Source of the DNA: an uncultured Opitutales bacterium
GTDB lineage: Bacteria > Verrucomicrobiota > Verrucomicrobiia > Opitutales > Intestinicryptomonadaceae
DNA: 7,135 nt
Assembly: GCA_900546565.1 (NCBI GenBank)
Contig: URDC01000060.1
Span: forward strand, 1 to 7,135
Reading direction: 5' to 3'
Shown: piece by piece, positions 1-5,107 of the stretch
Layout: each line of letters begins with the position of its first letter
Position numbering within the stretch: the first letter of the stretch is position 1
The notes under the pieces: generated by a model
The model's database searches: none
What the model saw: the letters and a program-made list of their open reading frames with translations, nothing else
Told to the model about the DNA's origin: nothing
Program-made: the position numbers and the translations under genes

Positions 1-44
1 TCCGCTTTTATACATTAAATTAAAACTCGTCGGCGAAGCAAACG

Positions 45-62
45 CGTCCTCGCGGTTTTTAG
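45..62 (-). repeat. Stop-codon-spanning 18-base repeat, hydrolase end
   Basis: Read in the gene's direction, this block is CTAAAAACCGCGAGGACG and contains the TAA stop of the hydrolase. The identical 18 bases occur at the hemC stop codon (7047-7064), also starting one base before TAA. It contains a small self-complementary element, CGCG-AGGA-CGCG (43-54). Further downstream on the same strand lies a decayed hairpin around GCTTCGC (33-39) followed by TTTTAATTT, which may be a degenerate terminator. The sequence left of it (1-42) resembles the flank of the hairpin units elsewhere in the window, but too loosely to be sure. Confidence 0.7.
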
Positions 63-946
63 TAGAAGTGGAGGGTTTTGAGTACATTCGACAGCAATTC
101 GAAGATTTCGGGGTCTTTGTAGCCGTGCGCGCCTTTGGAAATCATATGCAGCTCGGCGGGAACGCCGAATTTTTTGAGCGCGAGATAATAGGCGATGGCC
201 GCGTCTACATACGGATCGAATTGCGACTGTGTGATGAAGGCGGGCGGTGTGTCTTTGTCGACAACGTTCCAGTCGGCGATTTCGTAGCGGGCGGAGTAGT
301 CCTGCGAGGCGGTGCGCTTGCCGAGCATACGTCTGTCCTTCTCGGGCTGCGAGCAGTATGCGGGGTAAATCAGCACGGTGTAGTCGGGGCGCGCCGAGAG
401 TTTGTCGATGTCGTCAAGCGGTGCATAGGCGGGATTTTTGAAATTTGTCGAGGCGCGGGCGGAGAGATTCGCGCCTGCGGAGAAGCCCATAATCGCAATC
501 TTGTCGGGATTCGCGCCCCACTTTTTGGCGTTCGCGCGGACGAGGCGGATTGCGCGCTGCGCGTCCATAAGAGCTCCGTCAAAATTGTTCGGAATGCGGT
601 ATTTTAGCACCGCAGCCGATATTCCGCGCCTGTTGAAAAATTCCGCGATGTTGTAGCCTTCCGCCGAGGTATCCGCCAAATTGGCATACGCGCCGCCGGG
701 GCAAATGATGACAAAGCCGCTGTCTTTCGCGCCCCGTGCAGGGAAGATTTCGAGAGTCGGATTTTTTACGCCCTCAACCGACGGCTTCCACTTTTTTTTC
801 GAATAGTCGAGCGGTTCGGTCACCCCGCCGGGCATTTTGACGTCATTCCAAAGCTCTATGACTTCCGACGGCGCGGACGTCGCCTTATCGGCATGCGCTG
901 CCACCATCGCGCACGCAACCAACACGGTTAGAATTATTTTCTTCAT
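59..946 (-). CDS. Exported alpha/beta hydrolase (BD-FAE/esterase-lipase-like)
   Basis: This is a predicted serine hydrolase of the alpha/beta fold, acting outside the cytoplasm, probably on ester bonds such as acetyl groups on glycans or on short-chain esters; the substrate cannot be read from sequence. Counting from the longer ATG at 958, the oxyanion region is CPGGAYANL (about 86-94), the nucleophile is Ser160 in GFSAG, the acid is probably Asp248 in QFDPYVD, and the catalytic His278 lies in GAHGY. The full triad order and about 295 residues fit the family. An N-terminal signal peptide (MKKIILTVLVACAMVAAHA) is plain. I chose the ATG at 946 because it starts a classical MKK signal sequence with a weak GGCAGG upstream; the ATG at 958 adds only MAGH and cannot be excluded. 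It is transcribed leftward, apparently as a single gene, with a terminator of the preceding unit just upstream. Family assignment is confident; substrate is unknown. Confidence 0.88.
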   Translation of the reverse strand: MKKIILTVLVACAMVAAHADKATSAPSEVIELWNDVKMPGGVTEPLDYSKKKWKPSVEGVKNPTLEIFPARGAKDSGFVIICPGGAYANLADTSAEGYNIAEFFNRRGISAAVLKYRIPNNFDGALMDAQRAIRLVRANAKKWGANPDKIAIMGFSAGANLSARASTNFKNPAYAPLDDIDKLSARPDYTVLIYPAYCSQPEKDRRMLGKRTASQDYSARYEIADWNVVDKDTPPAFITQSQFDPYVDAAIAYYLALKKFGVPAELHMISKGAHGYKDPEIFELLSNVLKTLHFY

Positions 947-992
947 ATGGCCTGCCATTCAACACGAGGATTTTGCCGAAATCAACAAAATT

Positions 993-1021
993 TGCATATG
1001 CGGACTTTTATGAAATGTAAA
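993..1021 (-). promoter_or_regulatory. Possible sigma-70-type promoter of the hydrolase
   Basis: On the minus strand, TTTACA (1016-1021) is followed after exactly 17 bases by TATGCA (993-998). The -35 matches TTGACA at five of six bases; the -10 is weak. It sits about 45 bases upstream of the chosen start and directly downstream of the terminator at 1039-1066, which is where a promoter for a separate transcription unit is expected. Confidence 0.35.
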
Positions 1022-1030
1022 AATGGAATT

Positions 1031-1066
1031 AAAAACAAAAAGCGTTTCCAACGCGAAGAACGCTTT
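1031..1066 (-). terminator. Intrinsic terminator closing the outer membrane protein unit
   Basis: On the minus strand AAAGCGTT and AACGCTTT form an 8-base-pair perfect stem (1039-1046 with 1059-1066) around a 12-base loop, followed by TTGTTTTTAA. It lies after the hairpin array downstream of the outer membrane protein gene and before the hydrolase promoter. It would end a long (about 300 nt), heavily structured 3' UTR. The large loop and A/T-rich stem base make it only moderately strong. Confidence 0.6.
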
Positions 1067-1080
1067 GTGGCGAATACGTG

Positions 1081-1320
1081 GGGGATTGACAAGAGTCAAT
1101 CACCGCCCGATTCTGTTTTAATGTAAGGGGTTGGCAAAGGAGGAAAATTTGCCAAAGGCAAATCCTCCGCCCGTGCCTGTTTTTTAGTGTAGGAGTTGGG
1201 CAAAGGCGTATTGACAAGAGTCAATCGCCGTCCGTGCCCGATATACATAGTGTTATAAAAAATGTAGGCGTTGGGCAAAGGAGGAAAATTTGCCAAAGGC
1301 AAATCCTCCGCCAGTGCCCG
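1081..1320. repeat. Tandem array of four hairpin units (A-B-A-B)
   Basis: Four hairpins follow one another. Type A has the core ATTGAC-AAGA-GTCAAT (1085-1100 and 1210-1225). Type B has the core ATTTGCC-AAA-GGCAAAT inside GGAGG/CCTCC arms (1139-1168 and 1280-1309, identical over the hairpin). Between hairpins the sequence is semi-conserved: after each hairpin comes a CCGCC-like and GTGCC-like stretch, then an A/T-rich spacer, then TGTAGG and GTTGGGCAAAGG leading into the next hairpin. Same-type copies are 125 (A) and 141 (B) bases apart. The array lies wholly in the 3' region of the outer membrane protein gene, between its stop codon and the terminator at 1039-1066, so it would be transcribed from the minus strand. 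No gene is supported here. Confidence 0.9.
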
Positions 1321-1347
1321 TCAATGGGAACCCGCCCAGCGGGTTTA
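1321..1347 (-). repeat. Stop-codon hairpin with CCA/TGG loop, outer membrane protein end
   Basis: AACCCGC (1329-1335), loop CCA and GCGGGTT (1339-1345) form a perfect 7-base-pair stem whose last base pair uses the final A of the gene's TAA stop (1345-1347). The adjoining bases TCAATGG (1321-1327) are shared with the equivalent element at the recA stop. There is no T-run after the stem on the minus strand, so it is not by itself an intrinsic terminator; it may mark the 3' end or shield it from exonucleases. Confidence 0.75.
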
Positions 1348-2181
1348 GAAGGAGAGGGAGGTTTTTACTCCGAACCAAAGGTTGTTCTCTTTGCCTTCGC
1401 GGGCGGCATAGCCGTCGTCACTATCGTTATTGCAGGCGTAGCGCGCACCGATTGAAAAGCTGATTGTCTCGCTTATGGCAAAGCCCGCATCAATACTCGC
1501 GCCCGCATAGGCGTAGCCGCCGTGGTCGCTCATTCCAGCGCAGTAGTCGGCATAGCCGCCAAAGCCCGCTATGTCGAGCGTGCCCCAGTTCTGCCCTATC
1601 AGCCATTTCGTGACGGGAGCGGAGTAGCTAAGCCCCGCTTCTATTACCGTGCCCGAGTAGGTCAGGTTGTAGTAACCCGCAACGTATGGCGATACGGCAA
1701 AGTCGCCGAGAAGTTCGGAGGTGTCGTAGGAGAGGACGAGTTTGAGTTCGTTTTCGTTCGAACCCGACGGATAGAGGTAGGCGGCGTATCCAAAATCGAC
1801 GGTGAAGTTTTCAATCGCATAGGTTATGCCCGCGTAGAGGTCGTTTTCGGTATAGTCACCCTCGTCGGTAGAGTAACAACCCCACCAACCGACGTATGCG
1901 GCAAAGCCCGAACCGATGTCATAGCCCAAATCGGCAGACGGCGAAACGACATTCCCCGCGAACTGTTTGCCCCTGAAAATGTATTCCGATTCGTAGTCGG
2001 CAGCCAACGAACCGGAGAAGTTTTCGAAGATTTTCGACGAAGCGGGAATGTCGAAAATCGCGTTGATTTCCTTCTGTGCGGACGCGTCGGAAGACGGAGT
2101 GGCCGCAGCGGATTCAGCCGCGAATGCGGCGCACGCCGAAGCCGTGATTAACGATGCTATTTTTATGATATTCGATGTCAT
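1345..2181 (-). CDS. Outer membrane beta-barrel protein, TIGR02001/Gcw_chp (TorF)-like
   Basis: The 278-residue product has a clear signal peptide (MTSNIIKIASLITASACAAFA, cleavage probably near residue 22-23), an Ala/Ser-rich linker (about 23-55), then a barrel-like domain. That domain starts with the phrase ADYESEYIFRGKQF (about 61-74), which resembles the opening of TIGR02001/Gcw_chp proteins. Alternating hydrophobic strands rich in Tyr, Gly and Trp continue to the end, and the chain finishes on Phe (VKTSLSF), as outer membrane barrels usually do. Three cysteines (102, 214, 250) are unusual for a barrel and could form disulphides. The function of the family is not established; a porin-like or channel role is an inference. 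No strong Shine-Dalgarno precedes the ATG (AAGAACGATT only). A sigma-54-type promoter lies upstream, so expression may respond to an activator such as a nitrogen-control regulator. The 3' end runs into the hairpin array. Confidence 0.8.
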   Translation of the reverse strand: MTSNIIKIASLITASACAAFAAESAAATPSSDASAQKEINAIFDIPASSKIFENFSGSLAADYESEYIFRGKQFAGNVVSPSADLGYDIGSGFAAYVGWWGCYSTDEGDYTENDLYAGITYAIENFTVDFGYAAYLYPSGSNENELKLVLSYDTSELLGDFAVSPYVAGYYNLTYSGTVIEAGLSYSAPVTKWLIGQNWGTLDIAGFGGYADYCAGMSDHGGYAYAGASIDAGFAISETISFSIGARYACNNDSDDGYAAREGKENNLWFGVKTSLSF

Positions 2182-2249
2182 AATCGTTCTTATTTTGATG
2201 TTAGCTATTGCGGCATTTTTTTATTTGTTTGCCGCCCGAATTTCTTAAA

Positions 2250-2264
2250 GCAGTTTGCGTGCCA
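2250..2264 (-). promoter_or_regulatory. Sigma-54 (RpoN) -24/-12 promoter of the outer membrane protein gene
   Basis: The minus strand reads TGGCACGCAAACTGC, against the sigma-54 consensus TGGCACG-N4-TTGC. The invariant GG and GC are separated by exactly 10 bases, and only one consensus base differs (C for the first T of TTGC). The expected transcription start lies near 2238, giving a 5' UTR of about 56 bases before the ATG at 2181. Orientation and distance are both right. If used, it requires an AAA+ enhancer-binding protein and RpoN encoded elsewhere. Confidence 0.7.
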
Positions 2265-2340
2265 GTTTTTGAGGGCGGCTTTCAAGCCCTTTTTAATAAC
2301 GGGATTTAGTGTTCAAGGTAAGAAAAACGACAATTCGGTT

Positions 2341-2384
2341 GCGAAAAAATGCCAGCAAAAATGTAGTTGTTGCATTTTTCGTGC
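2341..2384. promoter_or_regulatory. Dyad upstream of the sigma-54 promoter, possible activator site
   Basis: AAAAATG (2357-2363) and CATTTTT (2373-2379) form an inverted repeat. A larger imperfect dyad pairs GCGAAAAAATGC (2341-2352) with GCATTTTTCGTGC (2372-2384), differing by small indels. It lies about 105-145 bases upstream of the predicted start, the usual range for enhancer-binding-protein sites. It does not match the NtrC consensus (TGCACC/GGTGCA), so the identity of any binding protein is unknown. The rest of 2265-2490 is A/T-rich and shows no supportable gene. Confidence 0.25.
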
Positions 2385-2490
2385 AGACAAAATTGTTTCG
2401 CCGTTTTTATCGAATAAGGGTAGGCTGATAAAAAACATCAAAAAAAATACGGGCGGGGCGATGAAGCGGATGGCTGCCATAGGCGGGATT

Positions 2491-2998
2491 GGCGGAGGAT
2501 TTACCTGCGTCGGATAATCCCCTTTGCCAAGCGTCTATCTTTTTTTATGACGGTAAAATGTATGATTGGCTTTATCAATCATATGCCGCTTGTGCGTATA
2601 ACAAAAAAATCAACCCAACTTAAATGGATGTTTGAAACGGAAATTGCCGCGGGTAATCCGCACCGCTTGGTTGCATAATAAAAACGAATCCCGTAAAGCT
2701 TTAATAGATGAGCGGGCAAAGGAGGAAAATTTGCGAATGCAAATCCCGTTGAATAAAAACGGGGGGGAGGGGCGGTGTAATTTTGCGGTAGCAAAATCCG
2801 CCACCGAGGTATTTTATATGTTGGGAAGAGGCGCGGATTGCTGTGCAATACCGCTTTGCTTTAATGGATAAGCAAAGGCACATCGGCTATGCCGATTACC
2901 GCCTCTTTCGAAAATATAAAAAACCCGCAATGGCGGACTGCCTTTGTCTATCTACATTCGGAGAGTGGGGATAGGCGTATTTGCGAAGCAAATGCCTA
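2491..2998. repeat. Diverged cluster of hairpin units between recA and the outer membrane protein gene
   Basis: About 500 bases with no supportable gene hold at least seven hairpins of the same design as the 1081-1320 array. They are an inverted, decayed copy (2491-2532, with GCAAAGG on the minus strand); ATTGCC-GCG-GGTAAT (2643-2657); ATTTGC-GAAT-GCAAAT (2729-2744); ATTTTGC-GGTA-GCAAAAT inside GGCGG/CCGCC (2771-2802); GCGG-ATTGC-TGT-GCAAT-A-CCGC (2833-2854); ATCGGC-TAT-GCCGAT (2882-2896); and TAGGC-GT-ATTTGC-GAA-GCAAATGCCTA (2972-2998). An 8-base-pair stem CTTTGCTT/AAGCAAAG (2854-2877) joins two of them. Several units are preceded by GGGCAAAGG-like flanks (2714-2722, 2871-2878) or GTTGGGAAGAGG (2820-2831). 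A separate stem TATGATTG/CAATCATA (2561-2583) does not fit the pattern. The left part lies upstream of the outer membrane protein gene and the right part forms the recA 3' region. Confidence 0.8.
2918..2937 (-). terminator. Intrinsic terminator of recA
   Basis: The minus strand reads CCGC-CATT-GCGG with a flanking T.G wobble pair, followed by GTTTTTT. The run of six T (2918-2923) directly after a short GC stem is typical of an intrinsic terminator. It lies about 100 bases after the recA stop, so the recA 3' UTR would include three further hairpins (2972-2998, 2998-3014, 3022-3038). Confidence 0.65.
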
Positions 2999-3014
2999 AG
3001 GGGCAAAGCCCCTT
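2998..3014. repeat. GGGGC/GCCCC hairpin in the recA 3' region
   Basis: AAGGGGC (2998-3004), loop AAA, GCCCCTT (3008-3014): a perfect 7-base-pair stem. It sits directly between the hairpin at 2972-2998 and the stop-codon hairpin at 3022-3038. It reuses the GGGCAAAG word found in the unit flanks, which suggests modular assembly. Confidence 0.75.
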
Positions 3015-3039
3015 CAATGGCAGCCTGCCCAGCAGGCTA
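3013..3039 (-). repeat. Stop-codon hairpin with CCA/TGG loop, recA end
   Basis: AGCCTGC (3022-3028), loop CCA, GCAGGCT (3032-3038) make a perfect 7-base-pair stem containing the last two bases of the recA TAG stop (3037-3039). Compared with the copy at 1321-1347, two stem pairs are changed on both sides (A-T to G-C and C-G to T-A) while the loop and the outer TCAATGG are kept. That is compensatory variation. No T-run follows, so termination probably occurs later, at 2918-2937. Confidence 0.8.
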
Positions 3040-4095
3040 GGAGGGGTCGGAATCGTCTTCTGCCAAGGCTGTGCCGCCGACGACGGTTGTGCTGGCGGTG
3101 ATGGCGTTCTTGATTTTTTCGGCGACGTCGGGGTTCTGCATGAGGTAGGCTTTTGCCGCCTCGCGTCCCTGCCCGATAAGTTCGCCGTTGTAGGAAATCC
3201 ACGCGCCCTTCTTTTCGAGGATTTTCTGCTCTATGCCGAGGTCGATGAGCGAGCCAGTCATGGAAATGCCCTCGTTATACATAATGTCGAATTCGCATTC
3301 AGTAAACGGCGGGGCGACTTTGTTTTTGACGACTTTGATTTTTGTGCGGTTGCCGATGACTTTGCCCGACGGGTCTTTGATTTGCCCGATTCGGCGGATA
3401 TCGATGCGCACGGAGGCGAAGAATTTGAGGGCGCGTCCGCCGGGGGTCGTTTCGGGGTTGCCGAACATAACGCCGATTTTTTCGCGGATTTGGTTGGTAA
3501 AGACGCAAATGCACGAGGTTTTGCTGATTGCGGCGGTAAGGCGGCGCATTGCCTGCGACATCATTCGCGCCTGCAAGCCGACGGTGGTGTCGCCCATCTG
3601 TCCTTCGAGCTCCTGTCGCGAAACGAGGGCGGCGACGGAGTCGATTATGACGACGTCGATTGCGCCGCTGCGGATTAGCGTTTCGGCGATGTTGAGGGCG
3701 TCCTCGCCGCACTCGGGCTGGGCGACCATAAGGTTTTCGAGGTCTACGCCGACGACTTTTGCGTAGCGCGGATCGAGGGCGTGTTCGACGTCGATGAAGA
3801 CGGCGTTGCCGCCCTTGCGCTGGGCTTCGGCGATGAGCGAAAGACAGAGGGTCGTTTTACCCGAGGATTCGGGCCCGTAGATTTCGACGATTCTGCCGCG
3901 CGGAAGCCCGCCGACGCCGAGGGCGAGGTCTATTGCGACGGAACCCGTGCTGATTGTTTCGACGTTCATCTTTGTGGCGTCGCCGAGGCGGATTAGCGAG
4001 CCTTCGCCAAATTGTCTGTTTACCATGCCGAGAGCGGTTTCGAGGGCTTTGTCGTCCTTGGCAATCGGCGTTGTCTGAATTTTCTGTTTAGCCAT
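3037..4095 (-). CDS. recA: Recombinase RecA
   Basis: RecA forms ATP-dependent filaments on single-stranded DNA, drives strand exchange and stimulates LexA-type self-cleavage in cells that have it. From the ATG at 4095 the protein is 352 residues, the usual length. Visible landmarks are Walker A GPESSGKT (74-81), the catalytic glutamate in IDVEHALD (Glu104), Walker B VVIIDSVAAL (148-157), loop L1 near EGQMGD (164-169), the NQIREKIGVMFGNPETTPGG segment leading into loop L2 (201-220), and the KNKVAPPF motif (257-264). The C-terminus is a short acidic tail (EDDSDPS). The reading frame stays open 30 codons further upstream, but that part is A/T-rich and unlike RecA, so I chose 4095. No Shine-Dalgarno is visible before this ATG; the leader is almost pure A/T. 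I saw no recognisable E. coli or Gram-positive SOS box. The gene is divergent from ilvN. Confidence 0.98.
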   Translation of the reverse strand: MAKQKIQTTPIAKDDKALETALGMVNRQFGEGSLIRLGDATKMNVETISTGSVAIDLALGVGGLPRGRIVEIYGPESSGKTTLCLSLIAEAQRKGGNAVFIDVEHALDPRYAKVVGVDLENLMVAQPECGEDALNIAETLIRSGAIDVVIIDSVAALVSRQELEGQMGDTTVGLQARMMSQAMRRLTAAISKTSCICVFTNQIREKIGVMFGNPETTPGGRALKFFASVRIDIRRIGQIKDPSGKVIGNRTKIKVVKNKVAPPFTECEFDIMYNEGISMTGSLIDLGIEQKILEKKGAWISYNGELIGQGREAAKAYLMQNPDVAEKIKNAITASTTVVGGTALAEDDSDPS

Positions 4096-4367
4096 AATTT
4101 TGCAAAAATTTTTCGAAAAAATTGAAGTGTATATGAAAAATAATTCGTAGGTTATGAATATCGAAAATTTCGGGTCTGTCCACAAAATTTTTTTCGCACG
4201 TCGGCTGGCGCGTCAAAACTGGTGCGGGCGGCGCGGGGCGGGGCGTCAAAAAAAACTTGAAAACGCGGAGGTTATGTGAAAACATCGGCACACTTAACAA
4301 ATGCGACGGTTCGGCGGATTTTTGCGGGACGGTGTCGCGGGTAAAATTATTCGGATTTTATAATAAG
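4096..4367. promoter_or_regulatory. Divergent intergenic region of recA and ilvN
   Basis: These 272 bases must hold the promoters for both directions. Next to recA the sequence is very A/T-rich and includes the palindrome TTTTTCGAAAAA (4109-4120). A possible recA promoter is TTGTGG, 17 bases, GATATT on the minus strand (about 4159-4187), which is weak. The middle has a GC-rich block (about 4220-4245) framed by two copies of GCGTCAAAA (4210-4218 and 4243-4251), 33 bases apart. Close to ilvN, a perfect TATAAT (4359-4364) ends three bases before the ilvN ATG and lacks a -35 partner. No convincing ilvN promoter or attenuator was found. Confidence 0.4.
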
Positions 4368-4862
4368 ATGAATCACACAATATCAGCTTTGGTTGAAAAT
4401 AAATTCGGCGTTTTGGCGCGCGTTGCGGGAATGTTCAGCGGGCGCGGTTTCAATATAGAAACGCTCAATGTAGGTCCGGTTGACGGCGGAAAATACTCGC
4501 GTATAACCGTGACTGTAAGCGACGACCGCAACAGTGTCGACCAATGCGTGAAGCAACTAAACAAGCTTGTCAACGTTATCGACGTTAAGGATTTTTCTCA
4601 GGACGGCAGTTTTGTGGCGCGGGAATTGGTGCTTGTCAAGGTGAAGTCCGACGGCGGGACTCGTTCCGAAATCGTGCAGGTTGCCGACCTGTTCAGGGCG
4701 AAGGTAATCGACGTGGATGCGAATTCGCTGGTGATTGAATGCACGGGCAATGCCAATAAAATCAAGGGATTTATGGGTATGATTGCGCCGTTCGGAATTC
4801 TCGAAATGGCGCGGACGGGCAATGTGGCTCTCGAACGCGGCTCGTTCGACGCGAGCAGGTAA
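4368..4862 (+). CDS. ilvN: Acetolactate synthase small (regulatory) subunit
   Basis: IlvN binds the catalytic subunit IlvB, raises its activity and confers valine feedback inhibition on the first shared step of valine, leucine and isoleucine synthesis (pyruvate to acetolactate or acetohydroxybutyrate). From the ATG at 4368 it has 164 residues, normal for the family. The N-terminal ACT domain (about 3-75) shows HTISALVENKFGVLARVAG then FSGRGFNIETLNVGP and SRITVTV. The C-terminal ALS_ss_C domain (about 84-158) shows RELVLVKV, the stretch RSEIVQVADLFRAKVIDV and PFGILEMARTG. Family alignment starts at MNHTISAL, so the ATG at 4368 is right even though only AATAAG precedes it; an in-frame TTG at 4257 gives an unrelated extension. 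The catalytic ilvB is not adjacent, so it is either elsewhere or beyond the window. The name ilvH would be equally valid. Confidence 0.95.
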   Translation: MNHTISALVENKFGVLARVAGMFSGRGFNIETLNVGPVDGGKYSRITVTVSDDRNSVDQCVKQLNKLVNVIDVKDFSQDGSFVARELVLVKVKSDGGTRSEIVQVADLFRAKVIDVDANSLVIECTGNANKIKGFMGMIAPFGILEMARTGNVALERGSFDASR

Positions 4863-5095
4863 TCGGTTCGCGTCGGGTGTGCCCACGCCGTGCCGAGGTT
4901 GCGACTGTTGCGGTTGCTCAGTGTCGGCGGAGGTGTTCGGGCAGTTTTCGAGGGCGCGGGCTTTTCGCGAGGCGTTCGGCGGTATCGGATGTGTGTTTCG
5001 GAGAGGGCGTCTTTCAAGACTCGGAAAGGTAGGTTCAAAAGGCGTTTCGGCTGCGGAGGCGGTCGGGGCGGAGGTTGGAATTTTAACGCAAAAGC
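4863..5095 (+). other. Unusually long ilvN-ilvC spacer without a recognisable gene
   Basis: A 245-base gap separates two genes that are usually tightly spaced. Open frames cross it on both strands, but their translations are low-complexity (Arg/Gly/Cys-rich or Arg/Pro/Thr-rich), have no recognisable domain and overlap neighbours, so I call none. A small inverted repeat, GTCTTTCAAGAC (5009-5020), is too short-looped to be a terminator. There is no hairpin unit of the repeat family here. The gap may hold an ilvC promoter or leader, or be a gene remnant; I see no good -35/-10 pair. Confidence 0.4.
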
Positions 5096-5107
5096 GGAGG
5101 GAGTTTT
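5096..5107 (+). promoter_or_regulatory. Strong ribosome binding site of ilvC
   Basis: GGAGG (5096-5100) lies seven bases before the ATG at 5108. It is the only textbook Shine-Dalgarno among the six genes here and fixes the ilvC start. Confidence 0.85.

Noticed and set aside
1096..1302. Small minus-strand protein with a repeated LPLANFPPLP peptide
   Set aside because: The peptide repeat is simply the translated type B hairpin; the two copies are in one frame because they are 141 bases apart. There is no ribosome site, no known domain, and the frame is ended by array sequence.
1085..1320. Integron attC-like array, because GTTGGGC in the lead-in fits the core site GTTRRRY
   Set aside because: The matching RYYYAAC partner is missing on the other side of the palindromes, there are no cassette genes between units, and no integrase gene is visible.
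1081..1320. CRISPR array
   Set aside because: The repeats are of two kinds at unequal spacing (125 and 141 bases for like pairs), spacers are themselves similar to each other, and there are no cas genes.
2048..2248. 66-residue plus-strand frame with a hydrophobic C-terminal half
   Set aside because: It is antisense to the signal-peptide end of the outer membrane protein; the apparent membrane segment arises from the complement and the A/T-rich leader.
2272..2294. Plus-strand intrinsic terminator AGGGC/GCCCT plus T-run
   Set aside because: The stem is short with a nine-base loop and no plus-strand gene precedes it. It also lies just upstream of the minus-strand sigma-54 promoter.
2632..2871. 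79-codon plus-strand frame in the recA 3' region
   Set aside because: It runs across four hairpin units and the recA 3' UTR, shows no recognisable domain, and owes its openness to repeat sequence.
4096..4256. SOS (LexA) box upstream of recA
   Set aside because: I found neither a CTGT-N8-ACAG-like nor a GAAC-N4-GTTC-like site; the short palindromes present (such as TTTTTCGAAAAA) are explained by A/T-richness.
4598..5038. 146-codon minus-strand frame over the ilvN-ilvC gap
   Set aside because: Most of it is antisense to ilvN, the composition is rich in Arg, Pro and Thr as expected for a shadow frame, and no domain is recognisable.
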